Assembly (NCBI GenBank): GCA_902500995.1
Contig: CABVSR010000012.1
Location: 1-64,000 of the forward strand
DNA length: 64,000 nucleotides
Reading direction: 5' to 3'
DNA from: an uncultured Nitrospira sp.
GTDB lineage: Bacteria > Nitrospirota > Nitrospiria > Nitrospirales > Nitrospiraceae
Shown here: in pieces, positions 27,499 to 37,214 of the stretch
How positions within the stretch are numbered: position 1 is the first letter of the stretch
Layout of the letters: each line of letters begins with the position of its first letter
The notes under the pieces: model-generated
The model's database searches: none
What the model saw: only the letters and a program-made list of their open reading frames with translations
Told to the model about the DNA's origin: nothing
Made by a program: the position numbers and the translations under genes

Positions 27499-28286
27499 TG
27501 ACCGTTCCGGACTTGCAGAAGTGCAAGCGCGATGGGCGCAAGATTGCGGTGGTCACGGCCTATGATGCGTTGTTCGCGCGTATCGTCGAACAGGCGGGGA
27601 TCGACGTCATTCTGGTGGGCGATTCGCTGGGCGTGGTCGTGCAAGGGAAACCCAATACGCTTTCGGTGACGATGGAGGAGATGCTGTACCACACCAGGCT
27701 CGTCGCAGGAGCCGCCCAGCGCTCCTTGGTCATCGGCGACATGCCGTTCCTTTCCTATCAAGTCAACCGTGAAGAAGCGGTTCGAAACGCAGGGCGGTTC
27801 CTTCAAGCCGGAGCCCACGCCGTGAAGCTGGAAGGGGGCGCGGCGGTGGCTGATCGAGTGGAGGCGATGGCGAACGCCGGCATTCCGGTCATCGGGCATC
27901 TCGGCATGACACCTCAATCGGTCCAGCTCTACGGCGGGTATCGGGTGCAGGGGAAAGGCAAAGACCGCGCGCAGCAAGTACTCGAGGATGCTCGCGCCTT
28001 GCAGGCCGCCGGGGCTGCCGCTCTCGTCCTGGAGGCGATTCCCGCGGGATTGGCGAAGGCAGTCACCGAGGCCATGACTATTCCGACCATCGGCATTGGA
28101 GCGGGACCACATTGCGACGGGCAAGTGCTGGTGCTCTACGACCTTCTGGGGTTGTTCGACGAGTTCGTGCCCAAGTTTGTCAAACCCTACGGGCATCTCA
28201 AGGGCGATGCCCTGCAGGCTCTCTGCCGGTACAAGGATGAGGTCGAGAAAGGCCTCTTTCCCTCCGATTCAGAAAGCTACCATTAG
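27498..28286 (+). CDS. panB: 3-methyl-2-oxobutanoate hydroxymethyltransferase
   Basis: First step of pantothenate synthesis: transfers a hydroxymethyl group from 5,10-methylene-THF to 2-oxoisovalerate. 262 residues. VVTAYDALFARIVEQAGIDVILVGDSLG binds the metal (Asp), and VKLEGG supplies Lys and Glu. GHLGMTPQSVQLYGGYRVQGK and IGIGAGPHCDGQVLVLYDLLG are family blocks. It is coupled to metF by a 1-base overlap; FolD, MetF and PanB share the methylene-THF pool. Confidence 0.96.
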   Translation: MTVPDLQKCKRDGRKIAVVTAYDALFARIVEQAGIDVILVGDSLGVVVQGKPNTLSVTMEEMLYHTRLVAGAAQRSLVIGDMPFLSYQVNREEAVRNAGRFLQAGAHAVKLEGGAAVADRVEAMANAGIPVIGHLGMTPQSVQLYGGYRVQGKGKDRAQQVLEDARALQAAGAAALVLEAIPAGLAKAVTEAMTIPTIGIGAGPHCDGQVLVLYDLLGLFDEFVPKFVKPYGHLKGDALQALCRYKDEVEKGLFPSDSESYH

Positions 28287-28316
28287 ACGGGTCGAGAAGC
28301 GCTCGGCGATCAGCAT

Positions 28317-28850
28317 TCACCGTCCGTGAGTCGCCTCTTGGGCTCCCTGCCATTCCAGCCGGATTCGGACAGCCGGCCGCTGCTCGATCAGCCAGTGCGT
28401 GAGATCTTCGGCGAACGTGGCGATGTGCATGCCCATGTAGTGAACGGGCGTTTGCCGCAGGCGGGCGAGGCCGCTCGCAACAAGTTTATGGGCCGCCGGC
28501 TCATCGCCGAGTTCGCGTTTGAGATGCGCGGCGGCGCATTGTATGAGCGCTTGGAAGAAGTTTCCTGCCGTCGTTCCGCGCCCGTAGGCATGCCAGAAGC
28601 CCTCGAATATTTCATGCGCTTCCCACCAATAGGCCGAGTTGTAGAGATCGATGCCGTATAGATAGTCTTCCGAGGTCATCCATCGTTCAGGCTCGAACGG
28701 CTGCGGCCGAGGTTCAGGTTGTTCGAACGAGTGGCCCTGTGGATGGCGGCGAGGATGCGGAGATCGGCCGGGAAGGAAACGGTACGCGGGAAAAGTCCTG
28801 TCCGTGTACCGTGGCGGATCGACGCCGGCCTGAACGTCACCTTGCTCCAT
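28317..28850 (-). CDS. DUF309 family protein
   Basis: The core (about residues 60-150) carries the DUF309 signature: YLYGIDLYNSAYWWEAHEIFEGFWHAYG, then a helix LIQCAAAHLKRE and another LVASGLARL. The first ~55 residues are Pro/Arg/His-rich and look disordered, so the true start could be internal. Its biochemical function is unknown in all organisms I know of. The gene overlaps the 3' end of apaH by 14 bases. Confidence 0.82.
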   Translation of the reverse strand: MEQGDVQAGVDPPRYTDRTFPAYRFLPGRSPHPRRHPQGHSFEQPEPRPQPFEPERWMTSEDYLYGIDLYNSAYWWEAHEIFEGFWHAYGRGTTAGNFFQALIQCAAAHLKRELGDEPAAHKLVASGLARLRQTPVHYMGMHIATFAEDLTHWLIEQRPAVRIRLEWQGAQEATHGR

Positions 28851-29655
28851 GAGTCTCCGCGCAAGGGACCTGAAACAGTTTCCGATCCTCCAGGCGTACC
28901 GCCGTCAGTTGTCTCCCGTACACGCAGCCGCTATCCAGTGCCAAGAGGTTCGGCGCGAGCTTTAACCCCATCGCCGCCCAGTGTCCGAAGACGATCGTCG
29001 CCGCTGAATTCCGCCGGCCGGGTACGTCGAACCAGGGATGAAAGCCATCGGGGGCCTGATCCGGCGGGCCTGAAAAGGACGATTCCATGACGCCTTTGTC
29101 TGAGCAGGTTCTCAACCGGGTCAGCACCTTGATGATAGTCGCCAGGCGAATCGGGCCGGTGAGATCGGGGCGCCATTGCAACGGGCCGTTGGGGTGGAGC
29201 GCGCGCAGAGTTTTCACATACTCGTCCCCCCGTATCGCCGTCTGGGCTTCCCCGGCGAGGTCCTCAGCCTGTTCCACCGACCAGCCGGGAAGAAGTCCCG
29301 CATGGACCAGCAGGTAGACACCCTCCCGATAGAGCAGCGGTTGCTGCCGTAGCCACAGCATCAGTTCGCGGGAATCCGGCGCCTCAAGCACCGGCGTGAG
29401 GGTGTCACTGGGACGAAGAGCCGTCAGCCCGGCGGCCACGGCGAGAAGGAAGAGGTCGTGGTTGCCGAGGACCGCCACGGCGGCGGAGCCGAGGTCACGA
29501 ATATATCGCAGCACCTTGAGGGAGTCGGGGCCGCGATTGACGAGATCGCCGACAAACCAGAGGCGGTCCCGCTTGGGATTGAATTGGATGGCGTTCGTCA
29601 GTTGCGTGAGGGAGGTGAAGCAGCCTTGGATGTCGCCGATTGCGTAGGTGGCCAT
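28837..29655 (-). CDS. apaH: Symmetrical bis(5'-nucleosyl)-tetraphosphatase
   Basis: Cleaves Ap4A into two ADP, limiting alarmone-like dinucleotides and Np4 RNA caps. Metallophosphatase motifs are YAIGDIQGC (start), FVGDLVNRGPDS, VLGNHDLFLLAVAAG, and later LLVHAGLLPGW and FGHWAAMGL. 272 residues, the usual length. It is followed by the overlapping DUF309 gene. Confidence 0.95.
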   Translation of the reverse strand: MATYAIGDIQGCFTSLTQLTNAIQFNPKRDRLWFVGDLVNRGPDSLKVLRYIRDLGSAAVAVLGNHDLFLLAVAAGLTALRPSDTLTPVLEAPDSRELMLWLRQQPLLYREGVYLLVHAGLLPGWSVEQAEDLAGEAQTAIRGDEYVKTLRALHPNGPLQWRPDLTGPIRLATIIKVLTRLRTCSDKGVMESSFSGPPDQAPDGFHPWFDVPGRRNSAATIVFGHWAAMGLKLAPNLLALDSGCVYGRQLTAVRLEDRKLFQVPCAETHGAR

Positions 29656-29717
29656 GGGTGGCCAAGACTAGCGCGGCCAGGCCTTCTTCGCAAGTCAGGA
29701 GGGATGCGGGAGAAGGT

Positions 29718-32690
29718 TTATGCGCCCCCGCGCTCGCGGAGCTCGCCGGTCATCGTGGCGCAGGCTGTTTGATGGGCATCCGTCAACTGAGCGAGCAGGG
29801 CGGCAGCACCGTCAAGGCGGGCGAGGCGTCCGAGCTGCTCCAATTCTTTGCAATGGGCCGCGGTAGCCAAGGCTCCCAGTTGCGCGCTGCTGGATTTTAA
29901 TCGATGGGCCGCCTTGGCGAGGGTGTCCGCATCCTGCGTTTCCACAGCGTTGCGAATCTCCTCGACGAGGTTCCGCGAATCGTTCAGATAGGCCGTCAGC
30001 ACTTTCGCCAGGATATCGGGGCGCCCCGGCCGTTGAAGCGCCACAATTGCATTCCAGGCTGTCTTGTCGATCTCGACAGAACTGGGAGGCGGTGGCTGAT
30101 CAGGCGGCGCGTCGGCGGGCCTGGCCGGAGGAGCGGCGACGGGCTCCGCCATTTCAGGAGCCGTCTGAGGTTTCAGCCATCGAGTCAGAATCTTGCGAAG
30201 TTGTGCCAGGGTAAAGGGTTTCGCCAGGTAATCGTCCATGCCGGCGGCGAGGCAGCGAGCGCGATCACCTTCCATGGCGTTGGCTGTGAGGGCGATGATG
30301 GGGACGTGAGGGTGGTCCGGTGCGGTCCGTTCCTGTTGCCGAATCGTGGCGGTGGCGGAGAAACCGTCCATCTCCGGCATCTGGCAATCCATCAGAATGA
30401 GGTCGAACCGTTCCCGTGCGGCCGCCTCGACGGCGAGCCGCCCGTTTTCGACCGCGTTCACTGAATGTCCCAGAATCTCTAACATCCCGCTGGCCACGTC
30501 GCGGTTGACCGGCGTGTCTTCGACGAGGAGCAGACGAACGTTCCGGAGGCCTGCCGTCACCGGTTCCGGGTTGACCGGATCAAGGCGGGGAGTGGGGGGC
30601 CGATGTCCTGTCCGGAGCAACCCGAGGACCGCCTGTTGCAACAAGGTTTTCCGGACCGGTTTGGTGACCCAGCCATCGACGGCCGGTACTCCGGCCGCCC
30701 CGGAGTCGTACCCGACCGACGTCAGCATCAGCAGGGGCAGAGCGGCCAACTGTGGGTCAGCCCGGATCGCATGCGCCAGTTGCATACCGTCCATGTCCGG
30801 CATCTGAAAATCCAAAATGGCCAATTCAAACGGCTGTTGCGCGGCAGCCTGTCGAAGTTGCGCGAGCGCCTCGCCGGCGGATGCAGTCAGCACGGGGATC
30901 GCTCCCCACGAGCGCAGATGATCATCCAGAATCTCACGATTGGCAGCGGTATCATCCACGACCAGAATCCGCCGTTGGAGCAGGGCATGTTTCGGCTGTT
31001 GGTCTTGGGCGGCCGGTGGTTGTCGCTCAAATACGGCGGTAAACCAAAAGGTTGAGCCTTGGCCCACGCGACTTTCCACGCCGATCTGCCCCTGCATGAG
31101 TGCGACCAGTTCCTTCACGATCGTGAGGCCGAGCCCTGTTCCCCCGAACCGCCGGGTCGTCGTGCCATCGACTTGCGAGAAGGCTTCGAAGATGCGCTGA
31201 TGGGCCTCGGCGGGAATGCCGACGCCGGAATCTTGTACCGCGAATCGGAGGGTGACGGTGGCGTCCGACTCGGTCACCAGGTCGATACGGACATTGATTT
31301 CCCCGCTTGCGGTGAACTTCAGCGCATTGCTGATGAGGTTCAGCAGCGCCTGGCGAAGCCGGATCGGGTCGCCGCGCAGGGTTCGCGGAATTGAGTTCGG
31401 CATGTGGCAGGTGAGCTCCAGCCCTTTGCGTTGGGCGGGGGTGGCAAAAAGTTCCACGGCGTTGTCGACCGTGTCCTGCAGATCGAAGTCCAGCCGCTCC
31501 AGCTGGAGTTTGCCCGCTTCAATCTTGGAGAAGTCGAGAATGTCGTTGATGATGGCCAGAAGGGCTTCGCCGGAATGTTGAATGGTCCGCCCCAAGTGGC
31601 GCTGCCGGGTGTCGAGCGCGGTCGTGAGCAAGAGCTCGGTCATGCCTAAAATGCCGTTCATCGGCGTCCGAATCTCATGGCTCATGTTGGCCAGAAATTG
31701 CGACTTGGTGCGGCTGGCTGCTTCCGCGGCCTCCTTCGCCAACAGCAGTTCCTGCGCGGTGCGTTTGAGCGGGGTGATGTCGGAGGCGACGGCGAGGTAG
31801 CCGGTGATCTTGCCGTCCGGGTCCCGTAGCGCCGTGATATTGAGCAGAACCGTTCTCCTGGTGCCGTCTTTCCGGATGTAGGTCCACTCATGCTCGTTGG
31901 GCAGATTGCGCCGGGATTTTTCGATGAAGACGTCAAACCCCGGCTCGATGGTCGTGCCGAATTGCTCAGAGAGTTGTCTGGCCCGCTCCACAATTTCCTC
32001 GGGAACGTGAAAGATGCCTGGATGCTGGCGGCCGACCAGTTCGTCGGCGCTGTAGCCCAGCAGGACTTCCGCCGCCGGATTAAACAGTTGAATGATGCCG
32101 TCGGGGCGGCAGGAAATAATGGCATTGCCGGCACTGTCCAGGATGGCCCGCTGAAACGTGGCGTACGAGCGTAGCTCGGTTTCGGCCCGGCGCTGTTCGG
32201 TAATGTCGCGGACAGTCGCCTGCAGCCCTTCGACGCCTTGGAGGGTGATGCGGGTCAATTGCACCGATGCGAGAAAGGTCGATCCTCCGACTCGTTTGTG
32301 CATCCATTCAAACAGGTGAAAGCCTTCCCGCATGGCCGACTCGATCGCCTTTGGCGCCTTGACCATCGACAATTCACCGTCCGGCTGATACTCGGGGGAC
32401 ACATCTCCTGGACCGAGGGACGTGAAGTGCGCCTCGTCGCGGGCTCCGAACAGCGCGACGGTGGCAGGATTACAGGCGATGAAATTCCACTGGGGTGGAT
32501 ACAAGATCATGATGGCGTCGCGCGACGATTCGAAGAGGCGCCGGTATTTTTCTTCGCTCTCGCGCACGCTCGATTCGTACTGCTGCGGCGCGATGGTCTG
32601 CCCGGCACCCTGGCCGACCTGGATCGGTTCGTGCGGTTCGCTCGGCCGCGCAAGGGGCAGCAGGTGTTGAAGAAGCCGGCGGAGTGTCAC
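29718..32690 (-). CDS. Hybrid histidine kinase (PAS-PAS-HisKA-HATPase-REC-REC-HPt)
   Basis: 990 residues, no membrane segment. PAS1 about 45-165 (FESSRDAIMI), PAS2 about 175-310 (closing VASDITPLKR), HisKA about 330-395 ([13 protein letters not shown]), HATPase_c 440-555 (DSGVGIP, GGTGLGLTIVKEL). Receiver 1 is at 575-690 (AILDFQMPDMDG) and receiver 2 at 715-835 (LMDCQMPEMDG). HPt is at 885-980 ([12 protein letters not shown]). It starts at GTG, 13 bases after the stop of the membrane hybrid kinase gene, so the two are probably cotranscribed. PAS2 suits a cofactor or redox signal, but the ligand is unknown. Confidence 0.94.
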   Translation of the reverse strand: MTLRRLLQHLLPLARPSEPHEPIQVGQGAGQTIAPQQYESSVRESEEKYRRLFESSRDAIMILYPPQWNFIACNPATVALFGARDEAHFTSLGPGDVSPEYQPDGELSMVKAPKAIESAMREGFHLFEWMHKRVGGSTFLASVQLTRITLQGVEGLQATVRDITEQRRAETELRSYATFQRAILDSAGNAIISCRPDGIIQLFNPAAEVLLGYSADELVGRQHPGIFHVPEEIVERARQLSEQFGTTIEPGFDVFIEKSRRNLPNEHEWTYIRKDGTRRTVLLNITALRDPDGKITGYLAVASDITPLKRTAQELLLAKEAAEAASRTKSQFLANMSHEIRTPMNGILGMTELLLTTALDTRQRHLGRTIQHSGEALLAIINDILDFSKIEAGKLQLERLDFDLQDTVDNAVELFATPAQRKGLELTCHMPNSIPRTLRGDPIRLRQALLNLISNALKFTASGEINVRIDLVTESDATVTLRFAVQDSGVGIPAEAHQRIFEAFSQVDGTTTRRFGGTGLGLTIVKELVALMQGQIGVESRVGQGSTFWFTAVFERQPPAAQDQQPKHALLQRRILVVDDTAANREILDDHLRSWGAIPVLTASAGEALAQLRQAAAQQPFELAILDFQMPDMDGMQLAHAIRADPQLAALPLLMLTSVGYDSGAAGVPAVDGWVTKPVRKTLLQQAVLGLLRTGHRPPTPRLDPVNPEPVTAGLRNVRLLLVEDTPVNRDVASGMLEILGHSVNAVENGRLAVEAAARERFDLILMDCQMPEMDGFSATATIRQQERTAPDHPHVPIIALTANAMEGDRARCLAAGMDDYLAKPFTLAQLRKILTRWLKPQTAPEMAEPVAAPPARPADAPPDQPPPPSSVEIDKTAWNAIVALQRPGRPDILAKVLTAYLNDSRNLVEEIRNAVETQDADTLAKAAHRLKSSSAQLGALATAAHCKELEQLGRLARLDGAAALLAQLTDAHQTACATMTGELRERGGA

Positions 32691-32703
32691 GATCTACGCC
32701 CCC

Positions 32704-35643
32704 TCATGCTGCGGGCCTTTCTGCTCGGTCGATTTCTTCCTGCATCAGGGCACAGACTGTGTGGTGTTCGGGACGCAAGCGTTGAAGAAGCTTCGGGATG
32801 TCACCGGTCTTACCGGTGCATCCCGCCGCTTCTATGTTTGCATACAGGCCCGCGAGGCGGTGTGCCCCGAGCTGTGCCGAGGAGGACTTCAGCGTATGCG
32901 CGACGGTCGTGATGGCCCGGACATCGCCGCTGATGACGTGTTGCTCGAGCTGAGTCAGCTGGGCCTCGGCGTGGGGAATGTAGAGGGACAGCGCCTTGAG
33001 TAAGAAGTCCGGCCGTCCCGGTCTCTGGCGTGCACGGATGGCAGCCCATGCGGTGAGGTCCAGGTGATCGGCGGTGTCTTCCGGTGGCGGGGCAACAGGG
33101 ACCGCCGCCGCTACGGGGATGTCGAGCCCCGGTTGCTGCGACGGGGGCGGAGGCGCAGTTGAGACGGCTACAGGTCTGGTGGGAAGCCACCGCTGGAGCG
33201 TGGTTTTGAGCTGATTCAACGTGAACGGCTTCGTCAGATAGTCGTCCATGCCCGCGTCGAGACACCGTTGGCGGTCCCCTTCCAGTGCATTGGCCGTGAG
33301 GGCGACAACGGTGGTGTGGCGCGGCTGCTCCCGCTGGCCCTCATGCCTGCGGATCGCTTCCGTAGCGGTCAAGCCATCCATCTCCGGCATGTGGCAATCC
33401 ATGAGGATCAGATCAAACGTACCAGTTTCGACGGCGGCTACGGCTTCCCGGCCGTTCTCCGCCACGGCGGTGGTACAGCCGAGGAGTTCCAGCATGGTGC
33501 AGGCCACCTCGCGATTGACGGGGTTGTCTTCCGCCAGCAGGACATGGCCGGTGAACGTCTCCGTCTGATCCGGTGGTTGGACCAGGGCAGGCAGCGCGTC
33601 TTCCTGAGCATTCCGGCAGAGACGTGTCAGACAGTCCTTCAGCAGCGATTGGTGGACCGGTTTCCTCAACCAGGCATTGAACAGTGCCGGAGACAGACGA
33701 GGATCTTGATCCGGTTGTCCGACGGAGCTCAAGGCCACCAGCAGCAGATCAGGAAGTCCCGCGGAGCTCCTGATGGCCCGGGCGAGATCGATGCCATCCA
33801 TCTCGGGCATGTGAATATCCAGTACGGCCAGTCTCACCGGGGGATGAGACGCCTTCTGTTCGCCGAGGAACTCTAAGGCTTCACGCGCGGAGGTTGCGGA
33901 ATGCACCGAGGCATTCCAGCTGGTCAGGTGCGCCTCGAGAATTTGTCGATTGGTAGGGTTATCGTCCACGACCAGGACGGATAGCCCCGCTAGCGAGGCC
34001 GGGGGCTGCCGATCCGTCGCCGCGCTTGTCCCTACGGCGGTCCCCAGCGCCGCGGTGAACCAAAAGGTTGATCCTTGGCCCGGAATGCTGTCGACGCCCA
34101 CCTCGCCGCCCATCAAGTGTGCCAGTTGTTTGACGATTGCCAGGCCGAGTCCGGTGCCGCCGAACTGTCTGGTGGTGGAGCCGTCTGCCTGGGAAAACGC
34201 CTGAAAGAGTCGAGCTCGGGCAGTTTCGGAGATGCCGATGCCGGTGTCACGGACAGAACATTTCAGCATCATGCTATCGGACTGTTGGCTCAGGAGCGCG
34301 AGGGAGACCGAGACCTCACCGGCCTGGGTAAATTTGATGGCATTGCCGATGAGGTTCAGCACGATCTGCCGAAGTCGTACCGGGTCTCCGATGACGGCAT
34401 CCGGAATCTCCTCCGGCACAAAGCAGGTCAGTTCCAGGTGCTTGCGATTCGCCGACTCTGCCAGGAGGTCGACGGCATCCTCGAGGGTCTGTCTCAAGCC
34501 GAATTCAATCCGCTCAAGATGCAGTTTCCCGGCTTCGATCTTGGAGAAATCCAGAATCTCATTGATGATGTCCAGGAGGCCGGTGCCCGAGCGATGAAGG
34601 GTTTCGGCGAGGGACCGCTGTTTGGGGGTCAACGCGGTCGTGAGCAGCAATTCCGCCATTCCGAGCACGCCATTCATGGGGGTGCGGATCTCGTGGCTCA
34701 TATTCGCGAGGAATTGAGATTTCGCCCGACTGGCCGTCTCGGCTGCCTCCTTGGCCTGGTGAAGTTCCGCGGTTCGCTCCCGTACGGCATTTTCCAGGGA
34801 GTGTGTGAATGATTGAAGCCGTTGTGCTTGCGTGGTGAGAAGCGCCGTCGTGGTTTCGACGAGCGACACCATCTGTTCGAGTTCCCCCTGGTAGGATGTG
34901 GTCTGGTCCGGGTCGGATAGATACGATTGCTCATGCAGGAGCTGTTGCTCATCGGCAGGGTTGTGGAGCGTTTCAAGCGTGTTCTGCAGTGTCTGAGCCG
35001 TGTCTCGAAAGAGCGCGGACATGCGGCGGATTCCCGCCTGGCCGACAAGAATCGCCAATGCCATCAGCAATGCGGAAAGCATGAGCAACCGACGGAACTC
35101 GCGTGCGACCTCCTGCTTCATGGCTGCGAGCGAGAACTCCAGTCGAACCCAGGCTGCGACAGTCTGGTCGTCCATCAGCGGCGTGGCGACCACCAGGGTC
35201 GGTGTTCCATCCGGCTGCAACTCGCGGGCGATGGTTTGGGTTCCTGTGGCGCGAGCTTGCAAGAGAGTGGAATCTGCAAGTTGGCGCCCGATCTGGTCGG
35301 GATCGGTGGCGGCGACAATCATCGTGTCGGGATCGACGACGACGATGCTGACAATGTCGGTGTCGCGGGCAAAACGCGCCAGGGCTTCTTGAATGCGGAA
35401 CAGATTGTCAAGAACGGCCGCGGCTCCCATCATGGTGAAGGTACGACTGACGGCCAGCGCCCGGGCTTGGGCGGCGTCCTCGACAGAGTGGCGGATCTCG
35501 ACCAGGCGGAAGGTCGCGAAGGTCGTCATGCCGAGCGCAATCATCACGCTCATCCCCACGCTGAGACGGAGGCGGAGACTGCCTTGCCATACGGCCCAGG
35601 GCCGGCTGAGCCAATGCCCCTTATGGTTTCCTTGCGGCAGCAT
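32704..35643 (-). CDS. Membrane hybrid histidine kinase with periplasmic sensor (REC-REC-HPt)
   Basis: 979 residues. TM1 about 26-48, a periplasmic Cache/PDC-like sensor 50-185 (contains [22 protein letters not shown]), TM2 188-208, a long coiled coil to about 320, HisKA ([13 protein letters not shown]), HATPase_c ([19 protein letters not shown]), receiver 1 (565-685, [11 protein letters not shown]), receiver 2 (705-825, [11 protein letters not shown]) and HPt (880-975, [12 protein letters not shown]). Its first 23 bases overlap the end of the cupredoxin-like gene. It is thus translationally tied to the cytochrome/copper cluster upstream and may sense a condition related to it (inference). 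Confidence 0.94.
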   Translation of the reverse strand: MLPQGNHKGHWLSRPWAVWQGSLRLRLSVGMSVMIALGMTTFATFRLVEIRHSVEDAAQARALAVSRTFTMMGAAAVLDNLFRIQEALARFARDTDIVSIVVVDPDTMIVAATDPDQIGRQLADSTLLQARATGTQTIARELQPDGTPTLVVATPLMDDQTVAAWVRLEFSLAAMKQEVAREFRRLLMLSALLMALAILVGQAGIRRMSALFRDTAQTLQNTLETLHNPADEQQLLHEQSYLSDPDQTTSYQGELEQMVSLVETTTALLTTQAQRLQSFTHSLENAVRERTAELHQAKEAAETASRAKSQFLANMSHEIRTPMNGVLGMAELLLTTALTPKQRSLAETLHRSGTGLLDIINEILDFSKIEAGKLHLERIEFGLRQTLEDAVDLLAESANRKHLELTCFVPEEIPDAVIGDPVRLRQIVLNLIGNAIKFTQAGEVSVSLALLSQQSDSMMLKCSVRDTGIGISETARARLFQAFSQADGSTTRQFGGTGLGLAIVKQLAHLMGGEVGVDSIPGQGSTFWFTAALGTAVGTSAATDRQPPASLAGLSVLVVDDNPTNRQILEAHLTSWNASVHSATSAREALEFLGEQKASHPPVRLAVLDIHMPEMDGIDLARAIRSSAGLPDLLLVALSSVGQPDQDPRLSPALFNAWLRKPVHQSLLKDCLTRLCRNAQEDALPALVQPPDQTETFTGHVLLAEDNPVNREVACTMLELLGCTTAVAENGREAVAAVETGTFDLILMDCHMPEMDGLTATEAIRRHEGQREQPRHTTVVALTANALEGDRQRCLDAGMDDYLTKPFTLNQLKTTLQRWLPTRPVAVSTAPPPPSQQPGLDIPVAAAVPVAPPPEDTADHLDLTAWAAIRARQRPGRPDFLLKALSLYIPHAEAQLTQLEQHVISGDVRAITTVAHTLKSSSAQLGAHRLAGLYANIEAAGCTGKTGDIPKLLQRLRPEHHTVCALMQEEIDRAERPAA

Positions 35644-36412
35644 GATTCGGATAGTCGAGCGTCATGGAGGTCTGCCCTTGCGCAGAGATGGTCACCGTCT
35701 GGTGAATCGTCCCCAAGGTTTCATGCCAGATGGTCACGTGATGTTCGCCTGCGGGGAGATCGGGAATCCGGAACGCGCCCGTCTCGTCCGTGACACTGAA
35801 ATATGGGTGGGCGAAGGCGAGGACGTTCGCCTGCATGAACTTGTGCGCGTCGCATTTGACCGTGTAGATCCCCGGCTGCTTGAGAGGTTTCCCCACCGGT
35901 CGGCTCGCGGGAATCATCGCCACGTTCACGAAGGTGCGCGGCCCCATTGAGATATGCGTGTTGTGCATGACTGGGTCCTCGTTGCGGATTTCCACCTGTT
36001 GTCCGACGATGCCGACGGCAACGCGAGGAGTAAAACTGCAGCGGTTGTTCGTTAGAACGAGTGGAGGTGGCGGGGGGAGGGGTAGGGACGTTGCGTCGCC
36101 ATCGATGCTCACGACTGCGCCTTCCAGGCCCCGGGTTTTGAGATGAATGGCCACCGCGCGAATGGTGGCCTGCGCTCCGCAGAAGGCCGAGTCGCGGTTG
36201 ACTTCGAACACCTGGTCGGGAATGGCTGGGCCGGCATACATGATTCGCCCCGACAATGTGCCCGTGGGTGGTTCCGCACGCACGAGTGTGGTTTCTTGGA
36301 CAGCCAACAGTAAGGTCGCAAAGAACAGCAGGGATGTCACGGAGTAGGTCGCTCCCACGGTGGTGGCCTGTTCTGAGTGCGATTGTGGAGAGCTGGTCTG
36401 TGAGCTGGTCAT
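35621..36412 (-). CDS. Cupredoxin-like secreted protein with type-1 copper ligands
   Basis: 263 residues from ATG 36412 (GGAGGG upstream). A hydrophobic segment 24-39 acts as signal/anchor. The cupredoxin-like part has [14 protein letters not shown] (His150 or His153) and [13 protein letters not shown] (Cys187, His190, Met193). This is the Cys-x2-His-x2-Met spacing of amicyanin-type blue copper sites. It continues [30 protein letters not shown], a carboxypeptidase-regulatory-like segment as in methylamine-utilisation-type proteins. A Pro run (PLPPPPPL) splits the N-terminal part. It lies between the di-heme cytochrome gene and the membrane kinase gene, suggesting periplasmic electron transfer or a copper role. 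Confidence 0.82.
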   Translation of the reverse strand: MTSSQTSSPQSHSEQATTVGATYSVTSLLFFATLLLAVQETTLVRAEPPTGTLSGRIMYAGPAIPDQVFEVNRDSAFCGAQATIRAVAIHLKTRGLEGAVVSIDGDATSLPLPPPPPLVLTNNRCSFTPRVAVGIVGQQVEIRNEDPVMHNTHISMGPRTFVNVAMIPASRPVGKPLKQPGIYTVKCDAHKFMQANVLAFAHPYFSVTDETGAFRIPDLPAGEHHVTIWHETLGTIHQTVTISAQGQTSMTLDYPNHAAARKP

Positions 36413-36420
36413 GATGTGCG

Positions 36421-37194
36421 TTAGCTTCCCTCCTGGCCGGATAAGGATCGGAGGTACCACACTAATTCCCATAGCGCCTCCTCCTGCCCGGCGAATTCAT
36501 TCGCATATGCCGGCATCGGCGTGCCGTCCATCCCGGTCATGAGGGTTCGGAAAATGTCCTGCGGGGATGCCCCATTCTTAAATGACGACGGGTCTGTCAA
36601 TTTGGTGGCCCGGATGGGAAGCTCGTACGTATCGCGTAAATGCCCGGCAGTCGCTTCCGGACCGTCTCCCTCGCCGTTGTCTCCGTGGCACACCCGGCAG
36701 TCGTATTTCACATAGAGATTCCGGCCGTTCTGTATGCCGGCTTCGGTCGGACCTTGTGGGCCAGATGGGAAAGTGAGCGGCACGGGCTGTTCTTCTTTGA
36801 AGGCGGGATTCCATGATTTGAGATAGGCAATCACCTGCCATCGCTCCTGTTCGTTGAGCGAGCGGTAGGAAGGCATAACGCCGGGAATGCCGCGGGTGAT
36901 GACTTTGAAGAGGTCCTGATCCGTGGGCAGTTCGCCTGAAGCCGTGCTGCGCAGCTTGTACCCGTCCTTCACGAAATTGCGAGGGCGGGGACTGGAGTAG
37001 CGGCCGATAAACCAGCCTGCCGGCCCATCTCCTTCGCCGCCTATGCCGTGACACCAGGCGCAGGCTTGCTCGTAGATTCGTCGTCCCTCTGTGAGCGTGT
37101 CGCGGTTGAGAGGGGGCTTCACGGCTTGCGCGGTCGATGCGCAGAGCCCCATGACGATCAGTATGGCGACGTATTTCAGGCGTGTGACGTGCAT
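36421..37194 (-). CDS. Periplasmic di-heme cytochrome c
   Basis: 257 residues with a signal peptide (VAILIVMGLCASTAQA). Two class-I-type heme domains: CAWCH at residues 45-49 with a likely Met ligand in GVMPSYRSL, and CRVCH at about 163 with GTPMPAYAN near the end. Both domains have the GEGDGP loop. It could carry electrons between an outer-membrane donor and the respiratory chain. It ends eight bases before the start of the cupredoxin gene and starts 20 bases after the cytochrome-porin gene. Confidence 0.93.
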   Translation of the reverse strand: MHVTRLKYVAILIVMGLCASTAQAVKPPLNRDTLTEGRRIYEQACAWCHGIGGEGDGPAGWFIGRYSSPRPRNFVKDGYKLRSTASGELPTDQDLFKVITRGIPGVMPSYRSLNEQERWQVIAYLKSWNPAFKEEQPVPLTFPSGPQGPTEAGIQNGRNLYVKYDCRVCHGDNGEGDGPEATAGHLRDTYELPIRATKLTDPSSFKNGASPQDIFRTLMTGMDGTPMPAYANEFAGQEEALWELVWYLRSLSGQEGS

Positions 37195-37214
37195 AGGCTG
37201 TGGTCCCCGAGCGT

